The position numbers and the translations under genes were made by a program. The notes under the pieces are model-generated. The model was not told where the DNA came from and made no database searches. It saw only the letters and a list, made by a program, of their open reading frames with translations. A DNA stretch of 64,000 nt, from positions 14,136,001 through 14,200,000 of the forward strand of contig NC_071332.1 in the NCBI RefSeq assembly GCF_010183535.1, given 5' to 3'. Below, in pieces: positions 34,043-45,600 of this stretch (position 1 is its first letter; each line of letters opens with the position of its first letter). The stretch comes from Caenorhabditis remanei. Taxonomy: Eukaryota; Nematoda; Chromadorea; Rhabditida; Rhabditidae.

Positions 34043-34858
34043 TTTTGCTGATTAGTTGAGTTGAGCTGCTCTGTATGACCAGAACAAAGCGCTGAGAAGT
34101 GAGGAATCTGTCTCTTCGATTTTCTTTTATACTGTGATTACTGTCACTTTGCACAACTGCTCTCAAACTACATCAGGTTCATTTCACAAGATGCACCCAC
34201 CATTTTTTTGATCGAGAACAAATTAATGTTTATACAGATGATCTGTTCAATGAATGTACTGTAACAACTACCTGTATTTTCCGATTCTGGAAAAATATTG
34301 TGTCTGAAAGAATGCGTGCTCCTTCTATTCTAACCTGGTGTTGTCTGGAACCCTTTCTTATCACATGTTTACTTTACCATCTGAATTTCCTTGAAGATAT
34401 TCTAGTCTTTTTTCACACCCACATGCTTTAGAGCAGATAATTATTTGATCAGGTGCAATAAATGCTTCGTTTGTTACAGTATTCTTTTCGGTGCACAAAG
34501 ACAAATAGTATCAAGAGTGATTTGTGAACATTTATTTCCACAGGCTTCACTGTGGCGTTACATTCCTCGGATACAGTAACAGTATTGTCTATTTGGTTTG
34601 GATTTGCTAGTGTCCCCAAATTGAATTCATTTTAATATTGGATTCCAATTGGAATTCATGATAATTTTTTCATGACGTAAGTGATAACAAATGTTTGGTC
34701 CGTAGAGAAAGCGACCATTTCAATTTCTCAGCTACTAGAAAATGCACAATTTGGACAATCTTTTCGATGCATTTTTTTTTGCGAATGTAAAAACTATAGC
34801 CTTTAATTAATAACGGTTTATTCATGGTGTAAGTGATTAAAAGTGTTGAAAAGACCAT
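34043..34858. other. Intergenic, ShKT gene 4 promoter side
   Basis: Promoter of ShKT gene 4 up to about 34200; beyond that AT-rich DNA up to the 3' end of nuclear receptor 3. No gene seen. Confidence 0.45.
34125..34196 (-). promoter_or_regulatory. Shared ShKT promoter module, gene 4
   Basis: On the minus strand: GTGCATCTTGTG (34185-34196), CAGTTGTGCAAAGTGAC (34143-34159, identical to gene 1) and TATAAAA (34125-34131), about 85 bases before the ATG. Confidence 0.7.
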
Positions 34859-36122
34859 TCATCCATCCGAAATTTCGTAAAGCGGACAATCTTTTCCATT
34901 CAACCCATAAATTTTAACTACGAGCCCACACTCTTTGATAACATAAGACGCTTTGTGAATACATTGAAGGATACCCACAATCTCCATTATTCGAAACGAA
35001 TGATCTCCATGTGGCAGTTTTGATTTTTCGTAGTCAGCGAGTTCTTCAATTACAATCTTTCGCATTTGCTGGCAAGTTTCAATGCATTCCTCGGATTGAT
35101 TTGTGATTCCTGAAATTGTCTTTTTCTCTCTTTCAACTTGTGAATCAACTCTAACCAAAATCCCAATAAATCAAAGCACTCAATAGTAGCATTTCGGAAA
35201 GGTCCAGTTGTACTCTATCCAATGGTCCTTTGAGCATTCTATCGCTGGAATTCCAGTACTGTTCATGCATCCTGTAATAGTGACTTTAAGTAAAAAAAAG
35301 ATTAAAGAAGTTCTCACTTTTGATATCTTTGCCCAGCTTCATCTTTGCTTTCTCTATCTGGATATAACTCATCGAGATGCAACGAATCGAACCGTTTTCC
35401 ATTTGGAAGGATGTACGAAGGTGTCCCTGTAGTAAATTTATCATTTTCAATTGTTCCACCATTCCTCTCACCCATTGATCTGAATGTATACTCCATTAGA
35501 ATAAACGGAACTATAAAGTTCTCTGCTAGAATATTTTCTTGCTCAGCACCGATCTGTCTCCTTTCTCGAAAGAAAGGGAGAAAGAAGTTTGATATTAATT
35601 TGATGTCTATCGCAAAAGTATTGTCAAATTCTTTATAACTGCAAAATACTGCGATTCCGCTGCTCTGAAAAATCAAACTTATAGATTTTATTCATATCTT
35701 AATGTCTCACATCTCCCTTGCTCCCGAATGTTCTCTCTCTTGCACTTTCTAAGTTTTCATATCTTTCTCGAAGTCCGCCACGAAAATTGAAACTAGGCGA
35801 CCAATCTGTTTGTATCACAGGTTTCCGGGAAGACACAATTGTCGCCAACATTCCTACTTGTAAACATTTTTGATAACGACAACTTCGACAAGTTTTGCGA
35901 ATTTTCTTGTTCAACTGACATTGGCGAGAACATTTGTAGAATATTTTGGATTTTGAAATGACTTCTCGACGAAAGAATTCGGCACACGCTCTGAAATTGA
36001 GAGAGGTTGTTATCAAAATGTTGTGGGACGGAAGCATACCTACACGAGACGGCTCCAAATCGAATAATGTGAGTAGTGTCCCCACACACATGGCAGGATT
36101 TAATTGTTCCTTTTTTGGTCAT
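34859..36122 (-). CDS. Nuclear hormone receptor 3
   Basis: A minus-strand receptor of about 380 residues. The first exon carries the first zinc finger (CHVCGDTTHIIRFGAVSC); the next begins ACAEFFRREV and holds the second finger (CSRQCQLNKK, CRSCRYQKCLQVGM). The ligand-binding part includes MLKGPLDRVQLDLSEMLLL and LIYWDFG, ending KDCPLYEISDG. Glu replaces the usual Ala/Gly in the P-box (CRACAEFF), a feature shared with the receptor at 41791-43053; the two are close paralogues and distinct from receptors 1 and 2. It is divergent from the P450 at 36798 across a 675-bp spacer. A role in controlling the neighbouring P450s is attractive but only inferred from position. Confidence 0.86.
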
Positions 36123-36797
36123 ACTGATTTAATTATGTTTTTAAATGGAAAACAATTAAATATCAAAACTGAAATTTTAAGGGAAAGATGAATGAGAATG
36201 TACCAAAAAGGTGATAAGATAGTGTGGTCTAAAGAGAAAATAAACGAGAGTGGAAATTGATACCGGTTATTTCTTATCAGCATATAGAATGTATTTTTTG
36301 TAGTTAACATAGATGAAATAGAAAGAATACAAACTACAGTTTCTTTGCTGGAAGGTTTTTAAAATAGATCAAAGCAAATTCAAAGTTTCCCTTTATCACG
36401 ACAAAGGAACGGTTTGGGTTTAAACGTCAAAAAGGGAACACAATATTCAAAAAACCAAAGTCTAATGATTTGTCTTAATTAGTAGGCTACTAGATAAACC
36501 TAAACAAAAATGTCGATGTTTAATTTTCGAGACAAATAAATCAGTTTTTAGACTGGCGGATTATAGTACTCTTCCATTGTCCCATTTTTAATAGTCTTTA
36601 ATAGTCAAACAACATTTTTAGAGTCCCAATCAATAAAAATAAACCATGGATTCAAAAAATCAAAACTCGTGTCAAGTGTAGCAGCGATGACCATGCTGAG
36701 TGTATTCAGTCTATTATCTTCCGATTACATTGATAACAAACAATTTCAATTTAAAAGGGGCGCCCGGAACACATTCAATCAGCGACTAGTTCTAAAA
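36123..36797. other. Bidirectional spacer, receptor 3 and P450 1
   Basis: Shared upstream region of two divergent genes. It contains GTGTCAAGTGTAGC at 36669-36682, listed separately. I see no further gene. Confidence 0.5.
36669..36682 (+). promoter_or_regulatory. TGTC[AG]AGTGTAGC motif, P450 1
   Basis: GTGTCAAGTGTAGC lies about 116 bases before the P450 ATG. The same motif (A or G at one position) stands before the other two P450s, and its core before CDR gene 2. Confidence 0.6.
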
Positions 36798-38535
36798 ATG
36801 ATCATTTTAATTCTACTCGTTACTGTATTTGTTTTTCTCCTTTTCAACCTATTTCGAAGAAGTCGACGTCTTCCACCTGGACCCACACCGCTTCCATTGA
36901 TTGGGAATATTCATCAACTCGTATATCAATCATGGAGAGGAAAAGGAATCGTTGCTGCATTGGATTACTTCAGAAAGGTGGGAATGGAATTTCTATAGAA
37001 ACTTCATTTTAGAATTGTTTTTAGAAATATGGAAACGCGTACACTATCTGGTTGGGTCCAATGCCTACCGTCAACATCACTGATTATGAGATGTCTCACG
37101 AGGTGTTCATTAAACATGGAAAGAAGTGTTACGATAAACAATTGGCACCAATATTGGAACATATTTCAGGTGATCCTGGGCCAGAAACCTATGGATTTTT
37201 ATAATATTTCTTATAGGCGGACGTGGACTCTTGTTTGCAAATGGAGAAAATTGGGCAGAAATGCGAAGATTCACGCTATTGACTTTCCGTAGAATGGGAG
37301 TTGGAAGTGGTCTGATGGAAAAAAGAATCATGGATGAACTCAATGGAAGGTAAAATATTTTTATTATTTTTGATGTTTCCGAAGATTTGTTTTCAGATGT
37401 TCCGAGCTCGATTCAGAAATTTTGAAAAAAGGGAAAGCAATAGTGTCCGCAGAATTTATCAATTTAACAGTGGGAAGTGTCATAAACAGTTTTCTAATTG
37501 GGAAGAGATTTGACGAAGACACAAAACATGAGTTTTTGAAACTCAAGCAACTATTTGACGCTTCTGGGGAAACTTTCAACGTATTCGATCTGAATGTTCC
37601 AGTATGGTTTTTGAAATGGTTCTTCCCAAAAAGATTCAGAATGACTTGGGATTCAAGTGAGAATATCATTAACCACGTCTCCAAAGAAGCCGTCGAGAGA
37701 TTGAGAAAACTGAATTCTGGAGAATACGAAATTGATTCAGAGGAACCGAACGATTACGTTGATTGTTATTTGGCGAAAATGAAAGAGGAAATGGCTAAAG
37801 GAGCAGATGGACACCCAGCGTATACGTAAGTGATAAATCGTTTCCAATGTACAAAATGAATGTTATTCATTTAGTATGGAATCACTGAAACTCGTACTCC
37901 ATGATCTGTGGCTTGCTGGACAGGGAACAACAGCTTCCACTCTCTACGTCGGTTTGACGAAACTAGTCAACCATCCAAATATTCTCCTTAATATCCGCAA
38001 AGAACTGCAAGAAGTGACTCAAAAATCTCGAGATTTGACGCTTCAAGACCGACCGAATACACCGTATTTAAACGCAGTTATTGCTGAAATTCAACGACAT
38101 TCTTCGATTCTCAACATGAACTTTTGGAGGATTAATCACGAGACTATCAAATTCCAAGGATATGAATTAGAGCCGGGATGTATGTTGACTGCTCAACTCG
38201 GAGCACTTCATGTCAATGATGAGATCTACGAAGATACGGAAAAATTCGATCCAGAGAGGTTCCTGAAAGATGAGAAGAGTATTCAACAGTTGATTCCATT
38301 CGGCATTGGAAAGAGATCGTGTATTGGAGAACAGATTGCAAAGTCGGAGTTGTACTTGGTAGGGAGGAAGGGGCATGTCTAAAACTAACTATTACGATTT
38401 CAGGTTTTTGGAAACATTCTTCTCCGATATGATGCTAAAGCTCACGGAGCAACTCCAACAAATGGAGATATCTTTCCGTATAGTGCTGCCAAATTTCCAG
38501 ACGCTTCAGGAAAATTTGAATTCTTTAAACTGTGA
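36798..38535 (+). CDS. Cytochrome P450, CYP33-like, 1
   Basis: Six exons (36798-36977, 37025-37169, 37217-37349, 37397-37825, 37875-38358, 38404-38535) give 500 residues, a full-length microsomal P450. Visible are the N-terminal membrane anchor (IILILLVTVFVFLLF), the proline hinge LPPGPTPLPLIGN, the I-helix AGQGTT (about 310-316), the ExxR helix (EIQR, about 367) and the haem loop FGIGKRSCIG with the axial Cys near residue 446. It would mono-oxygenate xenobiotics or lipids at the ER with NADPH-P450 reductase. The arrangement and motifs fit the nematode CYP33 family (inference). An upstream in-frame extension lacks an anchor-like sequence, so the ATG at 36798 is preferred. Confidence 0.92.
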
Positions 38536-39726
38536 ATTCAATTATTCTGTTTATGAAGATTTTGATATAGAAGCAATGAACTTTTTAATTTGTTCCGGAA
38601 GTTTTTAGGTTTATTAGTACCGAATGTAATCTTTAAAAGAACAATTTAGCTTTCATCTCAAATTTCCAACGCCATAAAATAGCTATTTTGTAGAGTATTT
38701 ATAATTTTTTGATGGTCTCGCACGGCGAGGAAAAATCTCTAGGACTTTCAAATAGTCATGGTAAATTGCTACACAATTTTCGGATCTGAACTGAACTCCT
38801 GTTTTTTCTTCAACCAGTCGGTTCACGTCGCCTACCGGCGACTAAACCTCCTTTTCTACACCACCCTTCTACTTGTTACAATGTTTCCCACGCTTTTAAG
38901 AAATGAAGTCATTTGCAGAATGAAAAGTTCTATAAATAATTTTCCCCGTGAACTCCTACTTCCCTATTTCGGAAATGAAAGCCACTGCTAGGCTTGAAAA
39001 CCACGTTTTTTGACCTAGTGACCTAGTCGAGACCTATTCTAACTAAAAAAAATAGACGGGCATCAAGTGGTGAAAATTTCTGATATTTCGGTCCAAGTTC
39101 GAAGAAAAACGGTTCAATAGGAAGAGCGGTAGGATCGGCGACAGACAGACAAACATACAGCCGTTTGCGTTTGTTAACCAGTCGGTTAACGCAGCCTGAC
39201 GGCTGCTCAACCTCCTTTTCTACACCACCCGTGTTGAAAATTTGAAGAAATGAATTCATTTGAAGAATGAAAATGTTCTATAATTATTTTCCCCGTGAAC
39301 TCCTATTTCCCTATTTCGAAAACAAAAGCCACTGAAAGGCTTGAAAACCACGTTTTTTCACCTAGTGACCTAGTCGAGATCTATTCTAACTAAAAAAATA
39401 GACGGGCATCATTAAGAGAAAATTTCTGATCTTTTGGTCCAAATTTGAAGAAAATCGGTTCAGTAGGAAGGGCGGTAGGATCGGCGACAGACACACAAAC
39501 ATACAGCCGTTTGCGTTTGTTAATAGTAAAGATAGTAAAGATGGTTTCTAAAAAGTTCAAATAATTATGTTTGCCAATTTTTCTGAATTCTTCGCTATGA
39601 TTGTTTTTCTTCATTAATATCATGTTTTGTTTTTCAATGAAAATGAAACTTGCTATTCATTCTCTTTTATGAAAATCAAAAAATTGGGAAAAGAAAACAC
39701 ACGAAGTTTTTAAAAATATGCAAATT
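38536..39726. other. Convergent spacer with tandem repeat
   Basis: Between the convergent P450s 1 and 2. Most of it is the two-unit repeat at 38812-39521. No gene. Confidence 0.5.
38812..39521. repeat. Two tandem units of about 355 bp
   Basis: Unit 1 is 38812-39175 and unit 2 is 39176-39521. Both begin AACCAGTCGGTT, share a CTCCTTTTCTACACCACCC block and end in ACAGCCGTTTGCGTTTGTTA. They differ by scattered substitutions and indels. Near the start of each unit is an imperfect short inverted repeat (CGCCTACCGGCGA and CAGCCTGACGGCTG). No protein-coding potential is evident. Confidence 0.75.
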
Positions 39727-41493
39727 TTATAATTTAGCGAATTCAAATTTCCCTGTTGTATCCGGTAACTTCGCAGAGCTGTATGGAAACACGTCTTCAT
39801 TTGTTGGAGTTGCACCATGAGCTTTCACATCATAACGAAGTAGCAAGTTGCCGAAAACCTGAGAAAAACATTAGTTAGTCAGCTGAATAACACTTTTAAA
39901 ACTGACCAAATACAGCTCTGATCTTGCAAGTTGCTCTCCGACACACGATCTTTTTCCTATTCCGAACGGAATGGTTTGCTGGAGCAGTTTCTCATTTCTC
40001 ATGAATCTTTCGGGGTCAAATTTCTCTGGATTTTCGAAGAGCTCCTCATTGACATGAAGTGCTCCAACTTGAGCAGTCAACATACATCCCGATTCTATCT
40101 CGTATCCTTTGAATTTGATAGTCTCATGATTAATCCTCCAAAAGTTCACATTCAATACAGAAGTGAATCGTTGAATTTCGGCAATCGTTGCATTCAAAAA
40201 AGGTGTTTTCGGACGATCTTGGAGAGTGAGGTCTCGAGAGTTCTGAGTGATTCTGATGAGTTCTTCGCGAATCCGCAGCATCACATCCGGATGATTCACA
40301 AGTTTCATGAAGCCGACGTAAAGAGTTGTAGCAGTTGTACCTTGCCCGGCGAGCCATAAGTCATGCAAGACAAATTTCAATGCTTCCATACTGTACGTAT
40401 TAAAAAAAAACTTTGATTAAGTGTTTCCCAAATATAACTCACGTATAGCCGGTGTGTCCATCAGGTCCTTTTTCTCTTTCTTCTCTCATTTTGAGCAGGA
40501 AACAATCAACTAAATCATTTGGCTCTTTTGAATCTATATCATGTTTCCCAGAATCCAGTTGTTTCAATCTCTCGAAGGCTTCTTTCGAAACATGGTTGAG
40601 AATGTTATGCCTTGCATCCCAGGTCAACTGAAATCTTGAAGGGAAAAACCATTTCAAGAACCAGACTGGGACATTCAAGTCAAACAAATTGAACGTTTCG
40701 GTTGATGCATCGAACAACTTCTTTATAGTCAAAAACTCGTCTTTCGTGTTTTCATCAAATCGTTTTCCAACCAAAACACTGTTGATAACACTTCCAACAG
40801 TTAGATCAAAAAAGTCGACGGGCACTATCACTTTTCCATTTTTTGCGATTTCAGCATCCAGCTCCGAACATCTGAGAATTAAAACTACAATAAAATTAGA
40901 ACCTTGAAGATGTTTAAACCTTCCATTGAGCTCATTCATAATTCTCTTCTCAATCAGACCACTCCCAACTCCCATTCTTCGAAAAGCCAATAACGTGAAT
41001 CTCCTCATTTCAGCCCAATTTTCTCCATTTGCGGCGAGAAGACCGAGGCCATCTGATTTATTTGTTATTGATTCTCAGACAAGATCTCGTCTTACCTGTT
41101 ATGTGCTCAAGAATAGGCGCCAATTGTCTGTCATAGCACTTCTTTCCGTTTTTTATGAACACGTCGTGAGCCAGTTCATAGTTAGTAATGCTTACTGTCG
41201 GCATTGGACCCAACCAGATGGTATAGACATTTCCGTATTTCTGGAAGAAAACTGTTTATTCTGGTATGGATAAATCAAAATTATAGACTTACTTTTCTAT
41301 AATAATTCAAAGCAGCAACGATTCCTTTTCTCCTCCATACTTGATACGCCAGCTGATGGATATTTCCAATCAAAGGAAGCGGCGTGGGCCCAGGTGGAAG
41401 GCGGCCGGTTCTTCGAAGTAGGTGGAAAACTAAGAAAATAAACACGGCAGTTAGAAAAATTACAGCGATCATAATAACTGAAAACTTGAACAT
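39727..41493 (-). CDS. Cytochrome P450, CYP33-like, 2
   Basis: Minus-strand P450 with the same six-exon plan as the gene at 36798 and about 500 residues; the last exon is 39727-39858. It has a membrane anchor (VIFLTAVFIFLVFHL), LPPGPTPLPLIGN, AGQGTTATT in the I-helix, EIQR, and FGIGKRSCVGEQ with the haem-ligating Cys. The end is GKFEFAKL. High similarity to P450 1 indicates an inverted tandem duplication. Upstream are TGTCAAGT motifs (41554-41563, 41584-41597) and a GATA site CTTATCAGT (41526-41534), both on the gene side of the spacer. No defects seen. Confidence 0.91.
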
Positions 41494-41525
41494 TAATGTC
41501 TCGCGCTGTCTTTTAAATAAGGAAT

Positions 41526-41597
41526 CTTATCAGTATACGTGATAAGAAAACAGACTTGACACATTCAACACAATCGTTTTTCGGCTACACTTGACAC
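41526..41597 (-). promoter_or_regulatory. GATA site and two TGTCAAGT motifs, P450 2
   Basis: Read on the gene strand: GTGTCAAGTGTAGC (41584-41597), TGTGTCAAGT (41554-41563), then a GATA pair, of which ACTGATAAG (41526-41534) is the intestinal-type consensus. All lie within 105 bases of the ATG. Confidence 0.6.
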
Positions 41598-41790
41598 AAA
41601 CGTTGATTGTTTGGTCGTAACTGTGATCACTTTAATTTGTTGGAATTGTTTAAAAGTTTGAATGATGCTTTACCTATTTTAAAGTTGTACTGCTGCAAGA
41701 ATTTTTTACACTTTGTGAAGAAAGAATATTCAAACAATATAAACAATCCAACATTTTTATTTAGCAGACATCCAGTAATAGAAAAATGCA

Positions 41791-43053
41791 TTAATCATCA
41801 GCAATTCCATAAAGGGGTGATTCCTTTCCTTTCAATTTATAAATTTTTGCCACGTGTCCGCCGTCTTTGATTGCAGTGGATGCCTTCTGAACTCCTTGAA
41901 GATAACTCATTACTTCCATGATTCTCAGTGAGTGATCTTCAATTCCATATTTAAATTTTTCATAATTTACAAGCTCCCAATTTATAACGTTTCGCATTTG
42001 GAGACACTTTTCTATGCACTCTTCGGACTGATTGACAATTCCTGAAACAACTTTTTTTGGTATTTTCTCAAAATTCGATCACTTTACCAAAATCCCAATA
42101 AATCAATGCACTCAACAACAACGTTTCAGCGAGATCTAGTTTTATTCGATTCATTGGATCTTTCAGAAGACGAAAAGAAGTAGTCCAGTACGGTTGGAGC
42201 ATTCTGAAAATGTTGTTATTCAAAAGCTAAAGGGGTTTGAATAAATTACAATATAGTGTTTCGTTGTGGTTGTTCATCACACTCCCAATCCAAATAAAAC
42301 TTATCAAGTTGAGCAGCATCAACAACACTTCCAGTCGGAAGAATGAGTGATTGAACGCCTAGATCAATTTGATACTTAGAACAGTATAATGTACTTATTT
42401 CACCTATTGATCTGAATGAAGTTTCCAATAAGATGAAAGGAATCACAAAATTGTCGGCTAGTATATGTTCTTGACATTTATGAACCGATTGTCTGGCTTG
42501 GAAAAATGAAATTATGTGTTTTGATATTAGTTCCATATCCTTTGCAATCACTTCTCCAGTCTCATCATAACTTGAATATCTCGATTGTTGGTAACTCTGA
42601 ATTCAGAGATTATGAAAGTGTTTTCTGAATGAACATACTTGTCTACCAAATACTCTTCTTCTATCATCTTCCAGTTGACTGTATCTATTTCGAAGTCCAA
42701 TCAGAATGCTGTTTAGTTCTTCCGTACTACAATCGTCCGTTTTTAGTGAGGTGTTTGAAGTAACTACAGTTTTCAACATTCCGATTTCGAGGCATCTTTC
42801 AAAACGGCAACTTTTACAAGTCTTTCTCGATCTTCTGTTCAGTTGACATTTTCCAGAACATCGTTTCACTAATTTGTCGTTAGAAACAACTTTTCGACGG
42901 AAGAACTCAGCGCAAGCTCTAAAAGATCGCAGAATAAAGTTGGAGATTTTCCGATAAATTTTGAACTAACCTACAGGAAACAGCGCCAAAATGTGTAGTT
43001 CTAGAAATATCTCCACACACTTGACACGTTTGAATAGTTGATTTTCTAGTCAT
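41791..43053 (-). CDS. Nuclear hormone receptor 4, paralogue of receptor 3
   Basis: Minus-strand receptor, ATG at 43051-43053, stop at 41791-41793. The DNA-binding domain reads CQVCGDISRTTHFGAVSC, then ACAEFFRRKVV, CSGKCQLNRR and CKSCRFERCLEIGM. The ligand-binding part matches receptor 3 block by block (LKDPMNRIKLDLAETLLLSA, LIYWDFG, SEECIEKC, ESPLYGIADD). It sits between P450s 2 and 3, so the order receptor-P450-P450-receptor-P450 suggests that a receptor/P450 pair was duplicated as a unit (inference). Its ligand and target genes are unknown. Confidence 0.86.
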
Positions 43054-43256
43054 GATTTTTTTGATTTAAAGAAATTTGAAAAAGGTGAAAATTCGAATCA
43101 ATAACTGAATTTATTAGATAGAGGAGGCGGAGAAATACAAAGAAAGAAAAATGAAAGGGAGAACTCGTTTTTCTTATCTTTCGTTCCGTTGCGTACAATG
43201 AATACAAACTACAAAAATGTATGAAATTGGAACCAAAGAATGTGTAGTAAAATAAA

Positions 43257-45018
43257 TTATAACTTCACAAATTCGAACTTTCCAGAAATATCTGGCAGCT
43301 TTGCAGAACTGAATGGGAACTCGTCCTCCTCTAGGTCACAGGGGCCATGGGCTTTAACATCATATCGGAGAAGGATGTTGCCGATAACCTGAAACAATTA
43401 ATGCATGTAACACCTATCGCAACTGAAGACAAACGTACTAAATAGAGTTCTGTCCATGCAATTTGCTCTCCAACACATGATCGTTTTCCGATCCCAAATG
43501 GAATAATTTGTTGAAACAGTTTCTCATTTGTCAGAAACCTTTCGGGATCAAAGTTCTTGGGATTCTCGAATAGTTCTTCATTGACATGAAGTGCTCCGAG
43601 TTGAGCTGAAATCCAAGCTCCTGGTTCTATTTGATATCCTTGAAGGTCGATAGTCTCGTGATTCAATCTCCAGAAATTCACATTCAAAATAGATGCATGT
43701 CGTTGAATTTCAGCAATTGTTGCATTCAGATAAGGAGTATTTCGTCTGTCTTGTAAAGACAAATCTCGTGCGTTTTGAGTGACTTTCGCTAGTTCTTCAC
43801 GAATTTTCAGAATGACTTCTGGATGTTGGACAAGCTTTACGAAACCAGCGTAGAGAGTAGTGGAAGTTGTTCCTTGTCCAGCAAGCCACAAATCATAGAG
43901 AAGTATTTTGAGAGATTCTATTCTGCAAATGAACTATTTGGCTGCGATACTTGATCAATTTCAAAACTCACGAGTAACTTGGATTTCCACTTTCTCCTTT
44001 TCCCTTTTCTTCTTGCATTTTCAACAAGAAAACATCAACGAAATCTCTTGGATCATTTTTATCTATTTCATAATTTCCTGTTTTCATTCTTTCCAGTCGT
44101 TCCTCAGCTTCTCTTGACACGTGGCTCAAAAAATTTTGTCTGGATTCCCATGTCATTTTGTATCTTCGAGGGAGAAAAGTTTTCAAAAACCACACAGGAA
44201 CACTCAAATCGAATAGATTGAAGGTTTCTGCTGAAGCATCGAAAAGTCTTTTAATAATCAAAAAATCGCTTTTCGTATTTTCATCAAACCGTTTTCCCAC
44301 AAGAAGAGTGTTGATAACACTTCCAACTGTCAAGTCAAATAGTTCAACAGTAACTATTGCTTTCCCATTTAGAGAAATTTCAGAGTTCAGTTCGGAGCAT
44401 CTGGAATAATCAATTCAAAGGTTTCCTACATTATCATTACAACCTTCCGTTCAGTTCCTCCATTACTATTCCTTCGAGACCATTTCCAACACCTAGTTTA
44501 CGGAACGCCAGAAGTGTGAATCTTCTCAACTCCGCCCATTCTTCTCCGTTATTGAATTGTATGCCATGACCATCTGAAATAACTAGTTTTCAAAGTCTCA
44601 TAACTTTTTTTTCTAAAAAAACAGACTGAAATTCGATTAGTTGACTCACCTGATACTTTTTTCAGAATTGGTGAAAGTTGCCTATCAATACACTTTCTAC
44701 CATTCGTCACGAAAGCTTCGTGAGATATCTCATAGTCAGTGATGCTTACTGTGACAACTGGTCCCAACCAGAGAGTATACACATTCCCGTATTTCTGAGA
44801 CATTAAGTTCTTGATTGAAATAATTCTCCAAAAAACCTCACTCTTCTGAAATAACTCAATGCTGCCACAATTCCTTTGTGGCGCCATGCCTGATAGGCTA
44901 ATTGATGAATATTTCCAATTAGTGGAAGAGGAAATGGTCCAGGCGGAAGATGTTTCACTTTTCGAAATTGATTAAATAAGATTATGATGGTTACAGCAAT
45001 AAGAATAAGGAAGATCAT
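43257..45018 (-). CDS. Cytochrome P450, CYP33-like, 3
   Basis: Minus-strand P450, ATG at 45016-45018, stop at 43257-43259, about 495 residues. Anchor IFLILIAVTIIILFNQF, hinge LPPGPFPLPLIGN, I-helix AGQGTTSTT, EIQRHAS and haem loop FGIGKRSCVGEQ are present. Two differences from P450s 1 and 2 are VVTVSITDYE in place of MPTV near the substrate side, and IGNILLRYD for FGNxLLRYD after the haem loop. The longer frame upstream of the chosen ATG has no anchor and is not conserved. Upstream TGTCGAGT motifs (45083-45092, 45104-45117) point to control shared with the other P450s and CDR gene 2. Confidence 0.9.
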
Positions 45019-45082
45019 ATTGATAATGATAGAATAAAAAGTTGCTGTTTCGTTTATAAGGAGCTGTATTATCAGAGAACAC

Positions 45083-45117
45083 ACTCGACACATTTCCCTC
45101 TCCGCTACACTCGACAC
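45083..45117 (-). promoter_or_regulatory. Two TGTCGAGT motifs, P450 3
   Basis: Read on the gene strand: GTGTCGAGTGTAGC (45104-45117) and TGTGTCGAGT (45083-45092), followed by TGATAA near 45068-45073. The order and spacing mirror the P450 2 promoter. Confidence 0.6.
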
Positions 45118-45415
45118 AAACTCTTTGAACTTTGTTTTAGAATTCAAAAAATTGAACTTTCCATATTTGAGTGATCATCACGAGAATAACTAATTGTGCC
45201 AACAGAAATATAAGATTTCTCAAATTAATTTCATAATCTAAATCCAAATTACTTCTTAATATATCTGTTCAACTATGATTTGCTGAACAGTTTTATTCAT
45301 CCATTATATATTAGCAGACTTCAATGTGCTGTGAGACATTGGTATATTTTTACTTATGTATAAGAACAGTGGAAACAAAAACGTATATGAGAGTTCGTTT
45401 GTTAAAGGTTAGAAT

Positions 45416-45557
45416 CTTATCAGTGTCTGCCTATACTCGACACATTGCCTATATTTCTCTGCCTACAAAAACTACACTGAGACTGTCACAAAACACCTCT
45501 TATCTCTTCTCTTCTGTTACAAAATGTTATCATATCACTGCCCCTCCTGGTATAAAA
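45416..45557 (+). promoter_or_regulatory. CDR 2 promoter: GATA site, TGTCGAGT, TATA
   Basis: CTTATCAGT (45416-45424, i.e. ACTGATAAG on the other strand), ACTCGACACA (45435-45444, i.e. TGTGTCGAGT) and TATAAAA (45551-45557) precede the ATG at 45601. The first two are the same pair of elements found at the P450 promoters. Confidence 0.55.
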
Positions 45558-45600
45558 GGAATCAAATAAACAGTATCAAGAAGATTCTATTCTCTTCAAA

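Larger units (their letters stand above)
45019..45600. other. Bidirectional spacer, P450 3 and CDR 2
   Basis: Shared upstream region of two divergent genes, with regulatory motifs near each end. No gene in between. Confidence 0.5.

Noticed and set aside
36669..36797. N-terminal extension of P450 1
   Set aside because: It lacks an ATG at its start, overlaps the conserved promoter motif and has no counterpart in the paralogues.
44888..45147. Longer start for P450 3 at 45147
   Set aside because: The extension overlaps the regulatory motifs and puts 43 non-conserved residues before the membrane anchor.
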